Assembly: GCA_910575495.1 (NCBI GenBank)
Contig: CAJTFS010000004.1
Location: 1-64,000, forward strand
Length of the DNA: 64,000 bases
Origin: Bacteroidales bacterium
GTDB lineage: Bacteria > Bacteroidota > Bacteroidia > Bacteroidales > Rikenellaceae
Direction of reading: 5' to 3'
Under the pieces are notes generated by a model that saw only the letters and a list, made by a program, of their open reading frames with translations, had not been told where the DNA came from and did not search any database. Shown here piece by piece: positions 41,435 to 52,002 of this stretch; the stretch's first letter is position 1; every line of letters begins with the position of its first letter. The position numbers were made by a program, and so were the translations under genes.

Positions 41435-41447
41435 AAGGTGAAAGGCG
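41420..41447 (+). repeat. Heptamer array AAAGGTG supplying the nrnA stop
   Basis: Four 7 bp units span the end of nrnA and its TGA stop at 41432-41434. The same arrangement ends pyrB at 56782-56796. Confidence 0.75.
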
Positions 41448-41603
41448 GGGGCGGGCCGTGCAACTCCGAGGGCTGTCTGAAACCGGCCGCGAAGTATTTT
41501 TGCGGACAACTTTTTATTCATCGACCGGCAGCCGAACCCCCGGAGAGGGCGTAAGAGCAAGGCGGCTTCCGGCTGGTTTCCGCTTCATTATAAATTTCGG
41601 ATC

Positions 41604-42533
41604 ATGTATTTCGAATCGAACGGCCTTTGGCATAAAATCCTTTTCGCGGCGCTTTTCGGGGCGTCGTTCTTCCTGTCGCCGGCCGCGGCGCTTTTTCTGG
41701 GCATCCTGTTCGCTCTGACGCTGGGCAATCCCTATGCGCAGTTGAGCAAAAGCGTCTCCAAGAAGTTGTTGCAGTATTGCGTCGTGGGACTCGGTTTCGG
41801 CATGAACTTCCATGCGTCGCTCGCTGCCGGCCGCGACGGCATGCTCTTTACGATCGTCTCGGTGACGGCGGTCATGTTCGCCGGGGTCGTGCTGGGGCGC
41901 ATGCTGAAAGTCGGCCGCAAGGGCGCCTACCTCATTTCGGCCGGTACGGCCATCTGCGGCGGCAGCGCCATCGCCGCCGTGGCCCCGGTGATCGACGCCG
42001 ACGAGAACGAGACGTCGCTTTCGCTGGCCACGATCTTCGTGCTGAATGCCGCCGCATTGTTCCTTTTTCCCATGGCGGGGCGCTGGATCGGTCTTTCGCA
42101 GACCGAATTCGGCACCTGGGCCGCCATCGCCATCCACGACACTTCGTCGGTGGTGGGCGCCGGAGCCGCCTATGGCGCCGAGGCGCTGCTCGTGGCCACG
42201 ACCGTCAAGCTCACGCGCGCGCTGTGGATCATTCCGCTGTCGCTCTTTTCGATGGTCGTCTTCCGGCAGAAGGGCGTGAAGGTCCGCATTCCGTGGTTCA
42301 TCGGGTGGTTCATCGTCGCCATGCTCATCAATACCTATGTCGATCTGCCGTCGGCGCTCACCGATGCGATCGCATGGTTGTCGCACGCCGGACTTTCGGC
42401 CACGCTGTTTCTGATCGGCGGCGGATTGTCGCTCGGCGTCATCCGCAAGGTGGGCGCGCGGCCGCTGGTGCTGGGCGTCGTGCTCTGGGTGTTGATCTCG
42501 GTGTTGTCGCTCGGGGTGATTCTGGTTGCGTGA
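41604..42533 (+). CDS. YeiH-family (UPF0324) putative sulfate exporter
   Basis: A 309-residue inner-membrane protein with about ten helices. Family marks are the GLGFGMNFHASL region, SAGTAICGGSAIAAVAPVI and AAIAIHDTSSVVGAGAAYG, the latter two being the most conserved loops of the UPF0324 group. The substrate in Bacteroidetes is unknown. Monocistronic: no promoter was recognised upstream, and a strong terminator follows. Confidence 0.9.
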   Translation: MYFESNGLWHKILFAALFGASFFLSPAAALFLGILFALTLGNPYAQLSKSVSKKLLQYCVVGLGFGMNFHASLAAGRDGMLFTIVSVTAVMFAGVVLGRMLKVGRKGAYLISAGTAICGGSAIAAVAPVIDADENETSLSLATIFVLNAAALFLFPMAGRWIGLSQTEFGTWAAIAIHDTSSVVGAGAAYGAEALLVATTVKLTRALWIIPLSLFSMVVFRQKGVKVRIPWFIGWFIVAMLINTYVDLPSALTDAIAWLSHAGLSATLFLIGGGLSLGVIRKVGARPLVLGVVLWVLISVLSLGVILVA

Positions 42534-42558
42534 CGGGGCCGGAAAGGGCGTTGTCATA

Positions 42559-42592
42559 CGAAGTCCGCGGGTAACCGCGGACTTCGCTTTTT
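42559..42592 (+). terminator. Terminator of the YeiH-family gene
   Basis: A perfect 12 bp stem (42559-42570 / 42575-42586) and TTTTTC. It separates the YeiH gene from the riboswitch. Confidence 0.85.
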
Positions 42593-42755
42593 CAAGGGGG
42601 CGTGTGTTTCCGTTCGTGCCGGCTGCTGTCCTTTCCGCGGAGCGGTTCCGGGGTCTCTCTTTGCGGCGGCCGGTGTCCGTTTCCGCCGGCTGCGTGCGTT
42701 GCGCCGGGGTTCCGGCGTTTTGTCGACAAATTGTTGATTAAAACAGGAGCCGTCG

Positions 42756-42787
42756 TTGGGCCGCCTGCCGGATATTTCCTACTTTTG
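42756..42787 (+). promoter_or_regulatory. Promoter of the riboswitch-nrdDG transcript
   Basis: TTGG (42756-42759), a 20 bp spacer and TACTTTTG (42780-42787), so transcription would begin just at the 5' edge of the aptamer. Confidence 0.65.
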
Positions 42788-42797
42788 TTCCGTGCAA

Positions 42798-42971
42798 GGT
42801 TCTCAGCCGGCGGCTGCCGGCCCGGGATCAAAAGGGAACGCCTGTGCGAATCAGGGACTATGCCCGTAGCTGTGAGTTCCGTCATGCTCTGCGCACTCTT
42901 GGAGCCACTGCCCCGCCGGGGCGGGAAGGCGTGCAGAGGGAACGAGTCAGAAGACCTGCCTTGCCGGAACC
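42798..42971 (+). promoter_or_regulatory. Cobalamin (B12) riboswitch
   Basis: Core features are all present in order: AAAAGGGAA, the GTGCGAATCAGG segment, ACTATGCCCGTAGCTGTGA (the conserved CCCGC-ACUGUGA region) and the B12 box GAGTCAGAAGACCTGCC at 42944-42960. The closing stem P1 is GGTTC (42798-42802) with GAACC (42967-42971). The next gene on the strand is nrdD, 388 bp downstream. That distance is long; the gap holds a perfect 12 bp hairpin (43035-43064) and a repeat-like segment, and no clear terminator or Shine-Dalgarno-sequestering helix was found. Confidence 0.92.
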
Positions 42972-43358
42972 GATCCGTATCTGCGGGGTCATAAGAGACG
43001 GTCGAAGAAATTATTACAACTTTTTTAGATGCGATATTCTTATTTCGAATCAGAAATAAGAATAGTCTGCCCCGATGTCTGAGCCGTAGCGGAGGAGGGG
43101 CTAAAAGCGTGAGCGGAGGGGCCGGTTTGTTTACAAACCCGCGAATAGGCGCCCGAAGCAGCGTTAGGCCCTCCGAAGCAGGTGAAGACTATCGGAAGGA
43201 GAGGTTAACGACGCTGCGCTTGTTTTACTCCTCCTTGCGAGGCATAGTCCGCAAGCGGCCTCTGCACTCGCTGCGAGCGTCGGTTTTTCCGCCGCTTTTT
43301 GCCGGTACGAAAAGCGGCAAATAACAATTCGAACGATTGTAAATTGTATTAGAAGCGT
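42972..43358. other. Spacer between riboswitch and nrdD
   Basis: 387 bp with no gene. It contains TATTCTTATTTC/GAAATAAGAATA, a perfect 12 bp hairpin (43035-43064); a segment (about 43205-43290) that repeats part of the composite repeat (TCCTCCTTGCGAGGC ... CCGCAAGCGGCC); and a GCCGCTTTT/AAAAGCGGC hairpin at about 43291-43319, 40 bp ahead of the ATG. The repeat insertion may have pushed the riboswitch away from its gene. Confidence 0.5.
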
Positions 43359-45452
43359 ATGGGTATTTCGGAACTTACCATCATCAAGCGCGACGGCAAA
43401 CGCGAGGCGTTTTCGGTCGAGAAGATCAAGCGGGCCGTGAGCAAGGCCTTTCTGGCTGCGGGCGGCTATGCCACGGACGACGATCTGACTGCGGTGCTGA
43501 GCCGCGTGCGCGTTTCGGACGGCATGTCGGTCGAGGAGATTCAGAACCAGGTGGAGGTGGCGCTCATGGCCGAGCGCTGCTTCGCCGTGGCCAAGAGCTA
43601 CATCCTCTACCGGCAGAAGCACTCCGAGGACCGCGAGACGCGCGAGAAACTCGATTTTTTGACCTCCTACTGCGACGCCTCGAATCCCGCCACCGGATCG
43701 AAGTACGACGCCAACGCCAACGTCGAGAACAAGAACATCGCCACCCTGATCGGCGAGCTCCCGAAGCAGAACTTCATCCGGCTGAACCGGCGCCTGCTGA
43801 CCGACCGCATCAAGGAGATGTACGGCAAGGAGCTTTCCGACCGCTACCTCTACCTGCTTCAGAACCATTTCATCTACAAGAACGACGAGACCTCGATGGC
43901 CAATTACTGCGCCTCGATCACCATGTATCCGTGGCTGCTCGGCGGCACGCTCTCCATCGGCGGCAACTCCACGCGTCCCACCAACCTCAAGTCGTTCTGC
44001 GGCGGGTTCGTCAACATGGTATTCATCGTCTCGTCGATGCTCTCGGGGGCCTGCGCCACGCCGGAGTTCCTCATGTACATGAACTACTTCGTCGGGCTGG
44101 AGTACGGCGAGGACTACTACCTGCATGCCGACGAGGTGGTCGATCTCTCGAAGAAGCGCCGCACCATCGACAAGATCATCACCGACTGCTTCGAGCAGAT
44201 CGTCTACTCGATCAACCAGCCCACCGGCGCGCGCAACTTCCAGGCCGTCTTCTGGAACGTCGCCTATTACGACCGCTACTATTTCGAATCGCTGTTCGGC
44301 GAATTCGTCTTCCCCGACGGGTCGAAGCCCCATTGGGAGTCGCTGTCGTGGTTGCAGAAGCGCTTCATGACCTGGTTCAACCGCGAGCGCACCAAAACGG
44401 TGCTGACCTTCCCCGTCGAGACCATGGCCTTGCTGACCAAGGACGGCGACGCGATGGACAAGGAGTGGGGCGACTTCACGGCCAGGATGTATTCCGAGGG
44501 TCATTCGTTCTTCACCTACATCAGCGACAACGCCGACTCGCTCTCGTCGTGCTGCCGCCTGCGCAACGAGATACAGGACAACGGTTTCAGCTACACGCTG
44601 GGCGCCGGCGGCGTCTCCACGGGGTCGAAAAGCGTGTTGACCGTCAACCTCAACCGCTGCATCCAGCATGCCGCCAAGAACCACATGCACTACCTCACCT
44701 TCCTGGAGGAGATCGTCGAGCTGGTCCACAAGGTGCAGACGGCCTACAACGAAAATCTCAAGGAGTTGCAGTCCAAGGGCATGCTTCCGCTCTTCGATGC
44801 GGGCTACATCAACCTCTCGCGCCAGTATCTCACCATCGGCGTCAACGGACTGGTCGAGGCGGCCGAGTTTCTCGGGCTGCGCATCGACGACAACGACGAC
44901 TATGCTGCCTTCGTGCAGGAGGTGCTGGGGCTGGTGGAGCGCTGCAACCGCAAGTATCGTTCGAAGGAGCTGATGTTCAACTGCGAGATGATTCCGGCCG
45001 AGAACGTCGGCGTCAAGCATGCCAAGTGGGACCGCGAGGACGGCTACGTCGTACCGCGCGACTGCTACAACTCCTACTTCTACGTCGTCGAGGATGAGTC
45101 GCTCAACATCGTCGACAAGTTCCGTCTCCACGGCCGCCGCTACATCGAGCATCTGACCGGCGGTTCGGCCCTCCACATGAACCTGGAGGAGCACCTCTCG
45201 CAGGAGCAGTACCGCCACCTGCTGCGCGTGGCTGCGGCCGAGGGATGCAACTATTTCACGTTCAACATTCCCAACACGGTCTGCAACAAGTGCGGCCATA
45301 TCGACAAACGTTATCTGAAGGAGTGTCCCGAGTGCCACAGCGACCGGGTCGACTACCTCACGCGCGTGATCGGCTACATGAAGCGCGTGTCCAACTTCTC
45401 GGCGGCACGCCAGCAGGAGGCCTCGCGGCGCTTCTATGCCAAGGCCGAGTAG
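43359..45452 (+). CDS. nrdD: Anaerobic (class III) ribonucleoside-triphosphate reductase
   Basis: A 697-residue glycyl-radical enzyme making deoxyribonucleotides without oxygen. An ATP-cone (about residues 5-95) with IIKRDGKREAFSVEKI regulates it allosterically. The barrel domain follows, and the C-terminal zinc site is C642, C645, C656, C659. The radical glycine is G672 in RVIGYM. All required features are present. nrdG follows 5 bp after the stop. The cobalamin riboswitch upstream suggests repression when B12 is plentiful, as expected if a B12-dependent class II enzyme exists elsewhere; that enzyme is not in the window. Confidence 0.96.
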   Translation: MGISELTIIKRDGKREAFSVEKIKRAVSKAFLAAGGYATDDDLTAVLSRVRVSDGMSVEEIQNQVEVALMAERCFAVAKSYILYRQKHSEDRETREKLDFLTSYCDASNPATGSKYDANANVENKNIATLIGELPKQNFIRLNRRLLTDRIKEMYGKELSDRYLYLLQNHFIYKNDETSMANYCASITMYPWLLGGTLSIGGNSTRPTNLKSFCGGFVNMVFIVSSMLSGACATPEFLMYMNYFVGLEYGEDYYLHADEVVDLSKKRRTIDKIITDCFEQIVYSINQPTGARNFQAVFWNVAYYDRYYFESLFGEFVFPDGSKPHWESLSWLQKRFMTWFNRERTKTVLTFPVETMALLTKDGDAMDKEWGDFTARMYSEGHSFFTYISDNADSLSSCCRLRNEIQDNGFSYTLGAGGVSTGSKSVLTVNLNRCIQHAAKNHMHYLTFLEEIVELVHKVQTAYNENLKELQSKGMLPLFDAGYINLSRQYLTIGVNGLVEAAEFLGLRIDDNDDYAAFVQEVLGLVERCNRKYRSKELMFNCEMIPAENVGVKHAKWDREDGYVVPRDCYNSYFYVVEDESLNIVDKFRLHGRRYIEHLTGGSALHMNLEEHLSQEQYRHLLRVAAAEGCNYFTFNIPNTVCNKCGHIDKRYLKECPECHSDRVDYLTRVIGYMKRVSNFSAARQQEASRRFYAKAE

Positions 45453-45457
45453 CCGCC

Positions 45458-45928
45458 ATGCTGAGGTTTCACAATTTCGACGTGGTCTTCGCTGAGATTC
45501 CCGGCGAAACGACGCTGGCCATCAACCTTACGGAGTGCCCCAACCGCTGCCCCGGCTGCCACAGCCCCCATTTGCAGGGCTCCGGCGGCGAGGTGCTGGA
45601 CGAAGACGCACTGCGGGTGCTGCTCGGCCGCTACGGACGGTCGGTGACGTGCGTCTGCTTCATGGGCGGCGACGGCGAACCCGCCGAGGTGGCGCGGCTG
45701 GCCGGCGTCGTGCGGCGGACGATGCCGCAGCTGCGCGTGGGGTGGTATTCGGGCCGGTCGGAGTTTCCGGCGGGCGTGGCGGCGCAGGCGTTCGACTACG
45801 TGAAGCTGGGTCCGTGGGTCGAAGCCCTCGGGCCGCTCTCGTCGCCCTCGACCAACCAGCGTTTCTACCGCGTGGGCTCCGACGGCACGATGGAGGACCG
45901 CACGGAAACTTTCCGCCGCAGGCCGTAG
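45458..45928 (+). CDS. nrdG: Anaerobic ribonucleotide reductase activase (radical SAM)
   Basis: A 156-residue radical SAM protein that generates the glycyl radical in NrdD. The [4Fe-4S] motif is CPNRCPGC (C27, C31, C34) preceded by ETTLAINLTE; FMGGDGEP is the SAM-contacting GGE-like motif, and KLGPWVEALG is near the end. The length matches short NrdG proteins. It begins 5 bp after nrdD. Confidence 0.93.
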   Translation: MLRFHNFDVVFAEIPGETTLAINLTECPNRCPGCHSPHLQGSGGEVLDEDALRVLLGRYGRSVTCVCFMGGDGEPAEVARLAGVVRRTMPQLRVGWYSGRSEFPAGVAAQAFDYVKLGPWVEALGPLSSPSTNQRFYRVGSDGTMEDRTETFRRRP

Positions 45929-45959
45929 CCGACGAGACGCAGGCGGTGCGACGGAGGAT

Positions 45960-46020
45960 AGGCCTCTGCGGGCCGGGCTTCGCCCCGCGCAGGTCCGCAA
46001 ACGTGGTTCGGCAGGCTGCA
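45960..46020 (+). repeat. REP-like GC-rich palindrome (diverged)
   Basis: CTGCGGGCCGGGC ... GCGCAGGTCCGCAAACGTGG ... GGCAGGCTGCATCC follows nrdG; it resembles the copies at 52755, 58806 and, inverted, 19084 and 37382. Confidence 0.5.
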
Positions 46021-46106
46021 TCCGCAGGGGATTATTGCAGAAACGGCTGGAAAATCGGCTTGCGGAAGCGTTTTGCGGAGGAACATCGATTTTTTCGTCC
46101 GAAAAG

Positions 46107-46138
46107 GTTGCGCGTTCGTCCTTAAAGTCGTACCTTTG
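46107..46138 (+). promoter_or_regulatory. Promoter of the pyr operon
   Basis: A TTG-containing -33 (46107-46110), a 20 bp spacer and TACCTTTG (46131-46138); the expected start is near 46145. Confidence 0.65.
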
Positions 46139-46157
46139 TACCCGATTGCAAGCCCCG

Positions 46158-46265
46158 ATGAATCGCAAACCTCACATAGCGCCGAACGTTGCGTCCCGAA
46201 AGCGGGGCTGCCGGTCGGGCTTCGGGTCTGTCGACGGGGCGGCATTGTTGGCTTTAATAGGGTAA
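46158..46265 (+). CDS. Possible leader peptide of the pyr operon
   Basis: A 35-codon frame starting about 13 nt from the predicted transcript 5' end. It is rich in Arg and Lys in its first two thirds (NRKPH ... SRKRGCR) and its TAA stop lies inside the 5' arm of the terminator hairpin at 46256-46284. A ribosome finishing this frame would cover the arm. Open frames of this size are not rare at this GC content, so the stop position is the main evidence. Confidence 0.4.
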   Translation: MNRKPHIAPNVASRKRGCRSGFGSVDGAALLALIG

Positions 46266-46289
46266 CCGGTACGGTTGCCCTATTTTTTT
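46256..46289 (+). terminator. Attenuator hairpin upstream of pyrC
   Basis: A 12 bp stem with one U-G pair (46256-46267 / 46273-46284), 5 nt loop and seven Ts (46283-46289). It is 132 bp ahead of pyrC and about 110 nt after the predicted start, so it would end transcription before the operon unless bypassed. Confidence 0.8.
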
Positions 46290-46324
46290 GCGCCTAGGGG
46301 TCCGGCGGCGGATGATTGCAATCC

Positions 46325-46400
46325 GGAAAGCCGTGCGCTCCGCCCGGCCCGGCGCGGCGGCCTGCAATGCCCGCTCCGCAGGCTGCGGTCGCAAAAAGAA
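46325..46400 (+). repeat. REP-like GC-rich palindrome ahead of pyrC
   Basis: GTGCGCTCCGCCCGG ... GCGGCCTGCAATGCC ... CCGCAGGCTGCGGTCGC, similar at its 3' half to the copy before purL. It ends 22 bp before the pyrC ATG. Confidence 0.5.
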
Positions 46401-46421
46401 GCATATTTTGTCTCGGTGCCG

Positions 46422-47693
46422 ATGAAAACACGCTATATCAATGCCCGCATCTATCGGGGCGGTAAGTTCGAGGTGGGGTCGCTCCTCGTCGAGGAGGGCC
46501 GTTTTGTGACGGACGGGCCCGGCGCGGCGGCCGACCGCACGGTCGATCTGGGCGGCCGGCACGTTGTGCCCGGACTGGTCGACGTGCATGTCCACCTGCG
46601 CGAACCGGGCTTCCCGCACAAGGAGACCATCGCCACCGGCACGGCGGCGGCGGCCCGCGGCGGCTATACGACCGTCTGCGCGATGCCCAACCTCGATCCG
46701 GTGCCCGACACGCCCGAACACCTGCGGGTGCAGACCGACTTGATCCGCCGCGACGCCGTGGTGCGGGTCGTGCCCTACGCCTCCATCACGATGGGGCAGC
46801 GGGGCAGCGGGGAGCTGGTCGATTTCGCGGCGCTGGCCCCTTACGTCGTCGGGTTCTCCGACGACGGCCGCGGCGTGCAGTCGGCGGAGCTGATGGAGGA
46901 GGCCATGCGGCGGGCTGCGGCGGTCGGCAAACCGATCGTGGCCCATTGCGAGGTCGACTGCCTGCTGCGCGGCGGCTATATCCACGACGGCGGCTACTGC
47001 CGCGAGCACGGCCACAAGGGAATCTGCTCCGAAAGCGAATGGCGGCAGGTGGAGCGCGACATCGCGCTGGCCGAAAAGACCGGCTGCCAATATCATGTCT
47101 GCCATGTCTCTACGCGCGAGAGCGTGGAGCTGGTGCGGCAGGCCAAGGCCCGCGGCCTGCGCGTGAGCTGCGAGACGGCGCCGCACTATCTGCTGCTCTG
47201 CGACGAAGACTTGCGGGAGGAGGGGCGTTTCAAGATGAACCCGCCGCTGCGGAGCCGGGCCGACCGCGCGGCGCTGTTGGAGGGTATCGCCGACGGCACG
47301 ATCGAAGTCATCGCCACCGACCATGCGCCCCACACGGCCGAGGAGAAGAGCCGCGGCCTGGCCGCGAGCGCGATGGGCATCGTGGGACTGGAGTGCGCTT
47401 TCCCGCTGTTGTACAAGTATCTGGTGCTGCCGGGGACGCTCGCCCTCGAACGGCTCGTGGAGCTGATGTCGGTCAATCCGCGGCGCATCTTCGGGCTCGG
47501 CGGCGGGCTGGAGCCGGGCCAGGCGGCCGATTTCACGGTGCTGGACCTCGCGGCGCAGTACGAACTGGACCCCGCGGCGTTCCGCTCCAAGGGCCGTGCG
47601 ACTCCCTTTGCCGGCTGGCCGGTGCAGGGCCGTGCCGCGATGACGGTGATGGGCGGCGAGACCGCATATGAATGCACGATTCGGAATTCATAA
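46422..47693 (+). CDS. pyrC: Dihydroorotase
   Basis: A 423-residue class I dihydroorotase that closes carbamoyl-aspartate to dihydroorotate. The binuclear zinc motif is HVHLREPG (H56, H58); later ligands are in VAHCEVD, CHVS and the aspartate in IATDHAPH. The carbamylated-lysine position and the MNPPLR loop are also visible. The start at 46422 gives a beta-strand N-terminus typical of the fold. First structural gene of the pyr operon, 42 bp before carA. Confidence 0.94.
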   Translation: MKTRYINARIYRGGKFEVGSLLVEEGRFVTDGPGAAADRTVDLGGRHVVPGLVDVHVHLREPGFPHKETIATGTAAAARGGYTTVCAMPNLDPVPDTPEHLRVQTDLIRRDAVVRVVPYASITMGQRGSGELVDFAALAPYVVGFSDDGRGVQSAELMEEAMRRAAAVGKPIVAHCEVDCLLRGGYIHDGGYCREHGHKGICSESEWRQVERDIALAEKTGCQYHVCHVSTRESVELVRQAKARGLRVSCETAPHYLLLCDEDLREEGRFKMNPPLRSRADRAALLEGIADGTIEVIATDHAPHTAEEKSRGLAASAMGIVGLECAFPLLYKYLVLPGTLALERLVELMSVNPRRIFGLGGGLEPGQAADFTVLDLAAQYELDPAAFRSKGRATPFAGWPVQGRAAMTVMGGETAYECTIRNS

Positions 47694-47735
47694 TCGGCAA
47701 TGGATGGTGAAACGAAACAAAGACCGCACAACGAT

Positions 47736-48819
<1,084 letters not shown>

Positions 48820-48827
<8 letters not shown>

Positions 48828-51800
48828 GAGAAAAGACATACGCAAGGTGCTGGTCATCGGTTCGGGCCCGATCGTCATCGGTCAGGCCGCCGAGTTCGAC
48901 TATGCCGGTACGCAGGCCTGCCTGGCGCTGCGCGAGGAGGGTTACGAGGTGGTGCTGGTCAACTCCAACCCCGCCACCATCATGACCGACACCCACATCG
49001 CCGACAAGGTATATATGGAGCCGCTGACGCTCGAATACGTGGCCAAGATCATCCGCTACGAGCGGCCCGACGCCATCGTTCCGGGGCTGGGCGGGCAGAC
49101 GGGACTCAACCTGGCCGTGCAGCTGGCCAAGAAAGGCATTCTGGCCGAGTGTCAGGTGGAGATTCTGGGCACGTCGTTCGAGTCGATCGAGCGCGCCGAG
49201 GACCGCGAGTTGTTCAAGGAGCTGTGCCAGTCGCTGGGCGAGCCGGTGCTGCCGTCGGAGGTGGCCACCTCCATCGACGAGGCGGCCGACATCGCGCGCA
49301 AGATAGGCTATCCCGTCGTGCTGCGCCCCGCCTTCACGCTGGGCGGCACGGGCGGCGGCTTCGCCGACGACGAAGCGCAGCTGCGCGAGATGATGCGCAA
49401 CGCGCTGTTCCTCTCGCCCGTGCATCAGGTGCTCGTCGAAAAGAGCATCAAGGGCTACAAGGAGATCGAATACGAGGTCATCCGCGACTCCAACGACACG
49501 GCCATCGCCATCTGCAACATGGAGAACATCGACCCGGTGGGCGTCCACACGGGCGATTCGATCGTCGTGGCCCCGAGCCAGACGCTCACCAACCGCGAGT
49601 ATCAGATGTTGCGCGATTCGGCGCTGAAGATCATCCGCGAGCTCAAGATCGAGGGCGGCTGCAACGTGCAGTTCGCCTTGGACCCGCTCTCGTTCGAGTA
49701 TTACCTGATCGAGGTCAACCCCCGCGTCTCGCGTTCGTCGGCCCTGGCCTCCAAGGCTTCGGGCTATCCCATCGCCCGCGTGAGCGCCAAGATCGCCGTG
49801 GGTCTCACGCTCGACGAGATCCGCATCGCCAACACCCCCGCTTCGTTCGAACCGACGCTCGATTATGTGGTGACCAAGATCGCCCGCTTCCCGTTCGACA
49901 AGTTCTCCGACGCCTCCAACCAGCTGGGCACCCAGATGAAGGCCACGGGCGAAGTGATGGCCGTAGGCCGCACGGTCGAGGAGTCGCTGCTGAAGGCCGT
50001 GCGCTCGCTCGAAACGGGCGTCTGCCACATCTGCCACAGGAAGTTCGACGACTGGACCACCGACCGCCTGCTGGACTACATCCGCACCGGCACCGACGAC
50101 CGCCTCTATGCCATCGCGCAGCTCATCCGCTGCGGCATCGACCTGGTGCTGATCTACAACAACACCAAGATCGACATGTTCTTCCTCGAGAAGTTCAAGA
50201 ACATCGTCGAGTTCGAGAGCGTCGTCCGGGCGCATCCCCACGACATCGAGACCCTGCGCGACGCCAAGCGCATGGGCTTCAGCGACAAGTATGTCGGGCA
50301 GCTGTGGGGCCTCTCGGAGCAGGAGATGTTCCGCCTGCGCGAGCAGCACGGCCTCTTCCCGGTCTACAAGATGATCGACACCTGCGCCAGCGAGTTTTCG
50401 TCCTACGTGCCCTATTTCTACTCCACCTACGAGGAAGAAAACGAATCGGCGGTCAGCGACAAGGAGAAGATTGTGGTGCTCGGTTCGGGCCCCATCCGCA
50501 TCGGGCAGGGCGTGGAGTTCGATTATTCGACCGTCCACGCCATCTGGTCGATCCGCGAGGCGGGCTACGAGGCGATCATCGTCAACAACAATCCCGAGAC
50601 CGTCTCGACGGACTACACCACCAGCGACAAGCTCTACTTCGAGCCGCTGACCGTGGAGGACGTCATGAACGTCATCCACCTCGAGAAACCCAAGGCCATC
50701 GTCGTCTCGCTCGGCGGACAGACGGCCATCAACCTTGCCGAGCCGCTGGCGGCGTTCGGCGTGCCCATCATCGGCACCGACTGCGAGGCGATCCGCAACG
50801 CCGAGGACCGCGGCTGCTTCGAGAAGATCATGGAGGAGCTGGGCATTCCCCAGCCCGAGGCCGAGGCCGTCACCGACATCGAGGCCGGCGTGCGTGCGGC
50901 GGCCCGCATCGGCTATCCCGTGCTGGTGCGCCCCAGCTACGTGCTGGGCGGCCGCGCCATGCAGATCGTCTCGAACGAGGAGAGTCTGCGCCACTACCTC
51001 CGCACGGCCGTGGAGGTCAACGCCGACCAGCCTGTCCTGGTCGACCGCTACATCATGGGCAAGGAGCTGGAGGTCGACGCCATCTGCGACGGCCGCGAGG
51101 TCTTCATCCCCGGCATCATGGAGCACGTCGAGCGCACGGGCATCCACTCGGGCGACTCGATCAGCGTCTACCCGACGTTCAGCGTCTCGGAGAGCGCCAA
51201 GCGGAAGATCGTCGACTACACCGTGCGCTTAGGTCTGCGCATCGGCATCGTGGGTCTCTACAACATCCAGTTCATCCTCGACGGCGAGGACGACGTCTAC
51301 GTCATCGAGGTCAATCCGCGTTCGTCGCGCACCGTGCCGTTCCTCTCCAAGTCCACGGGCGTGGGCATGGCCCACATCGCCACGCAGGTCATTCTCGGAA
51401 AGAGCCTGCGCGAGCTGGGCATCACGGAGGTCTGCGGTCCCGAGAAGAAGCGCTGGTATGTCAAGGCTCCGGCCTTTTCGTTCGCCAAGATCCGCGGCAT
51501 GGACTCCTACCTCTCGCCCGAGATGAAGTCGACGGGCGAGGCGATCGGCTACGACGACAAACTCACCCGCGCCCTCTACAAGGCGTTGCAGGCCACAGGC
51601 ATGAATGTCTCGAACTACGGCACCATCTTCGTGACCATCGCCGACCCCGACAAGGAGAAGGCGCTGCCTCTGGTGCGGCGCTTCTACGAGCTCGGATTCA
51701 ACGTCGAGGCTACGACCGGCACCGCCGAGTTCCTGCGCGGCCACGGCATCCGCACCCGCACGCGCCGCAAGCTCAGCGAGGGGAGCTCGGAGATCATCGA

Positions 51801-52002
51801 CGCCCTGCGGCAGGGCCACGTGAGCTACGTCATCAACACCATCGACATCAACCAGCACGACACGCGGCGCGACGGCTACGAAATCCGCCGCACGGCCGTC
51901 GAGAACAACGTAACGGTCTTCACGGCGCTCGAAACCGTGGCCGTGCTGCTGGACGTGCTCGAAGAGATCACGCTCCGGGTGTCGACAATCGACGCAGAGT
52001 GA
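48820..52002 (+). CDS. carB: Carbamoyl-phosphate synthase large subunit
   Basis: A 1060-residue enzyme making carbamoyl phosphate from bicarbonate, ammonia and two ATP. Two homologous halves are clear, each beginning with [14 protein letters not shown]-type or [16 protein letters not shown]-grasp starts (about residues 6 and 550); the carboxyphosphate and carbamoyl-phosphate domains flank an oligomerisation region. The C-terminal MGS-like allosteric domain (about 940-1060) includes [19 protein letters not shown]. Overlaps carA by 8 bp and pyrK by 1 bp. Confidence 0.96.
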
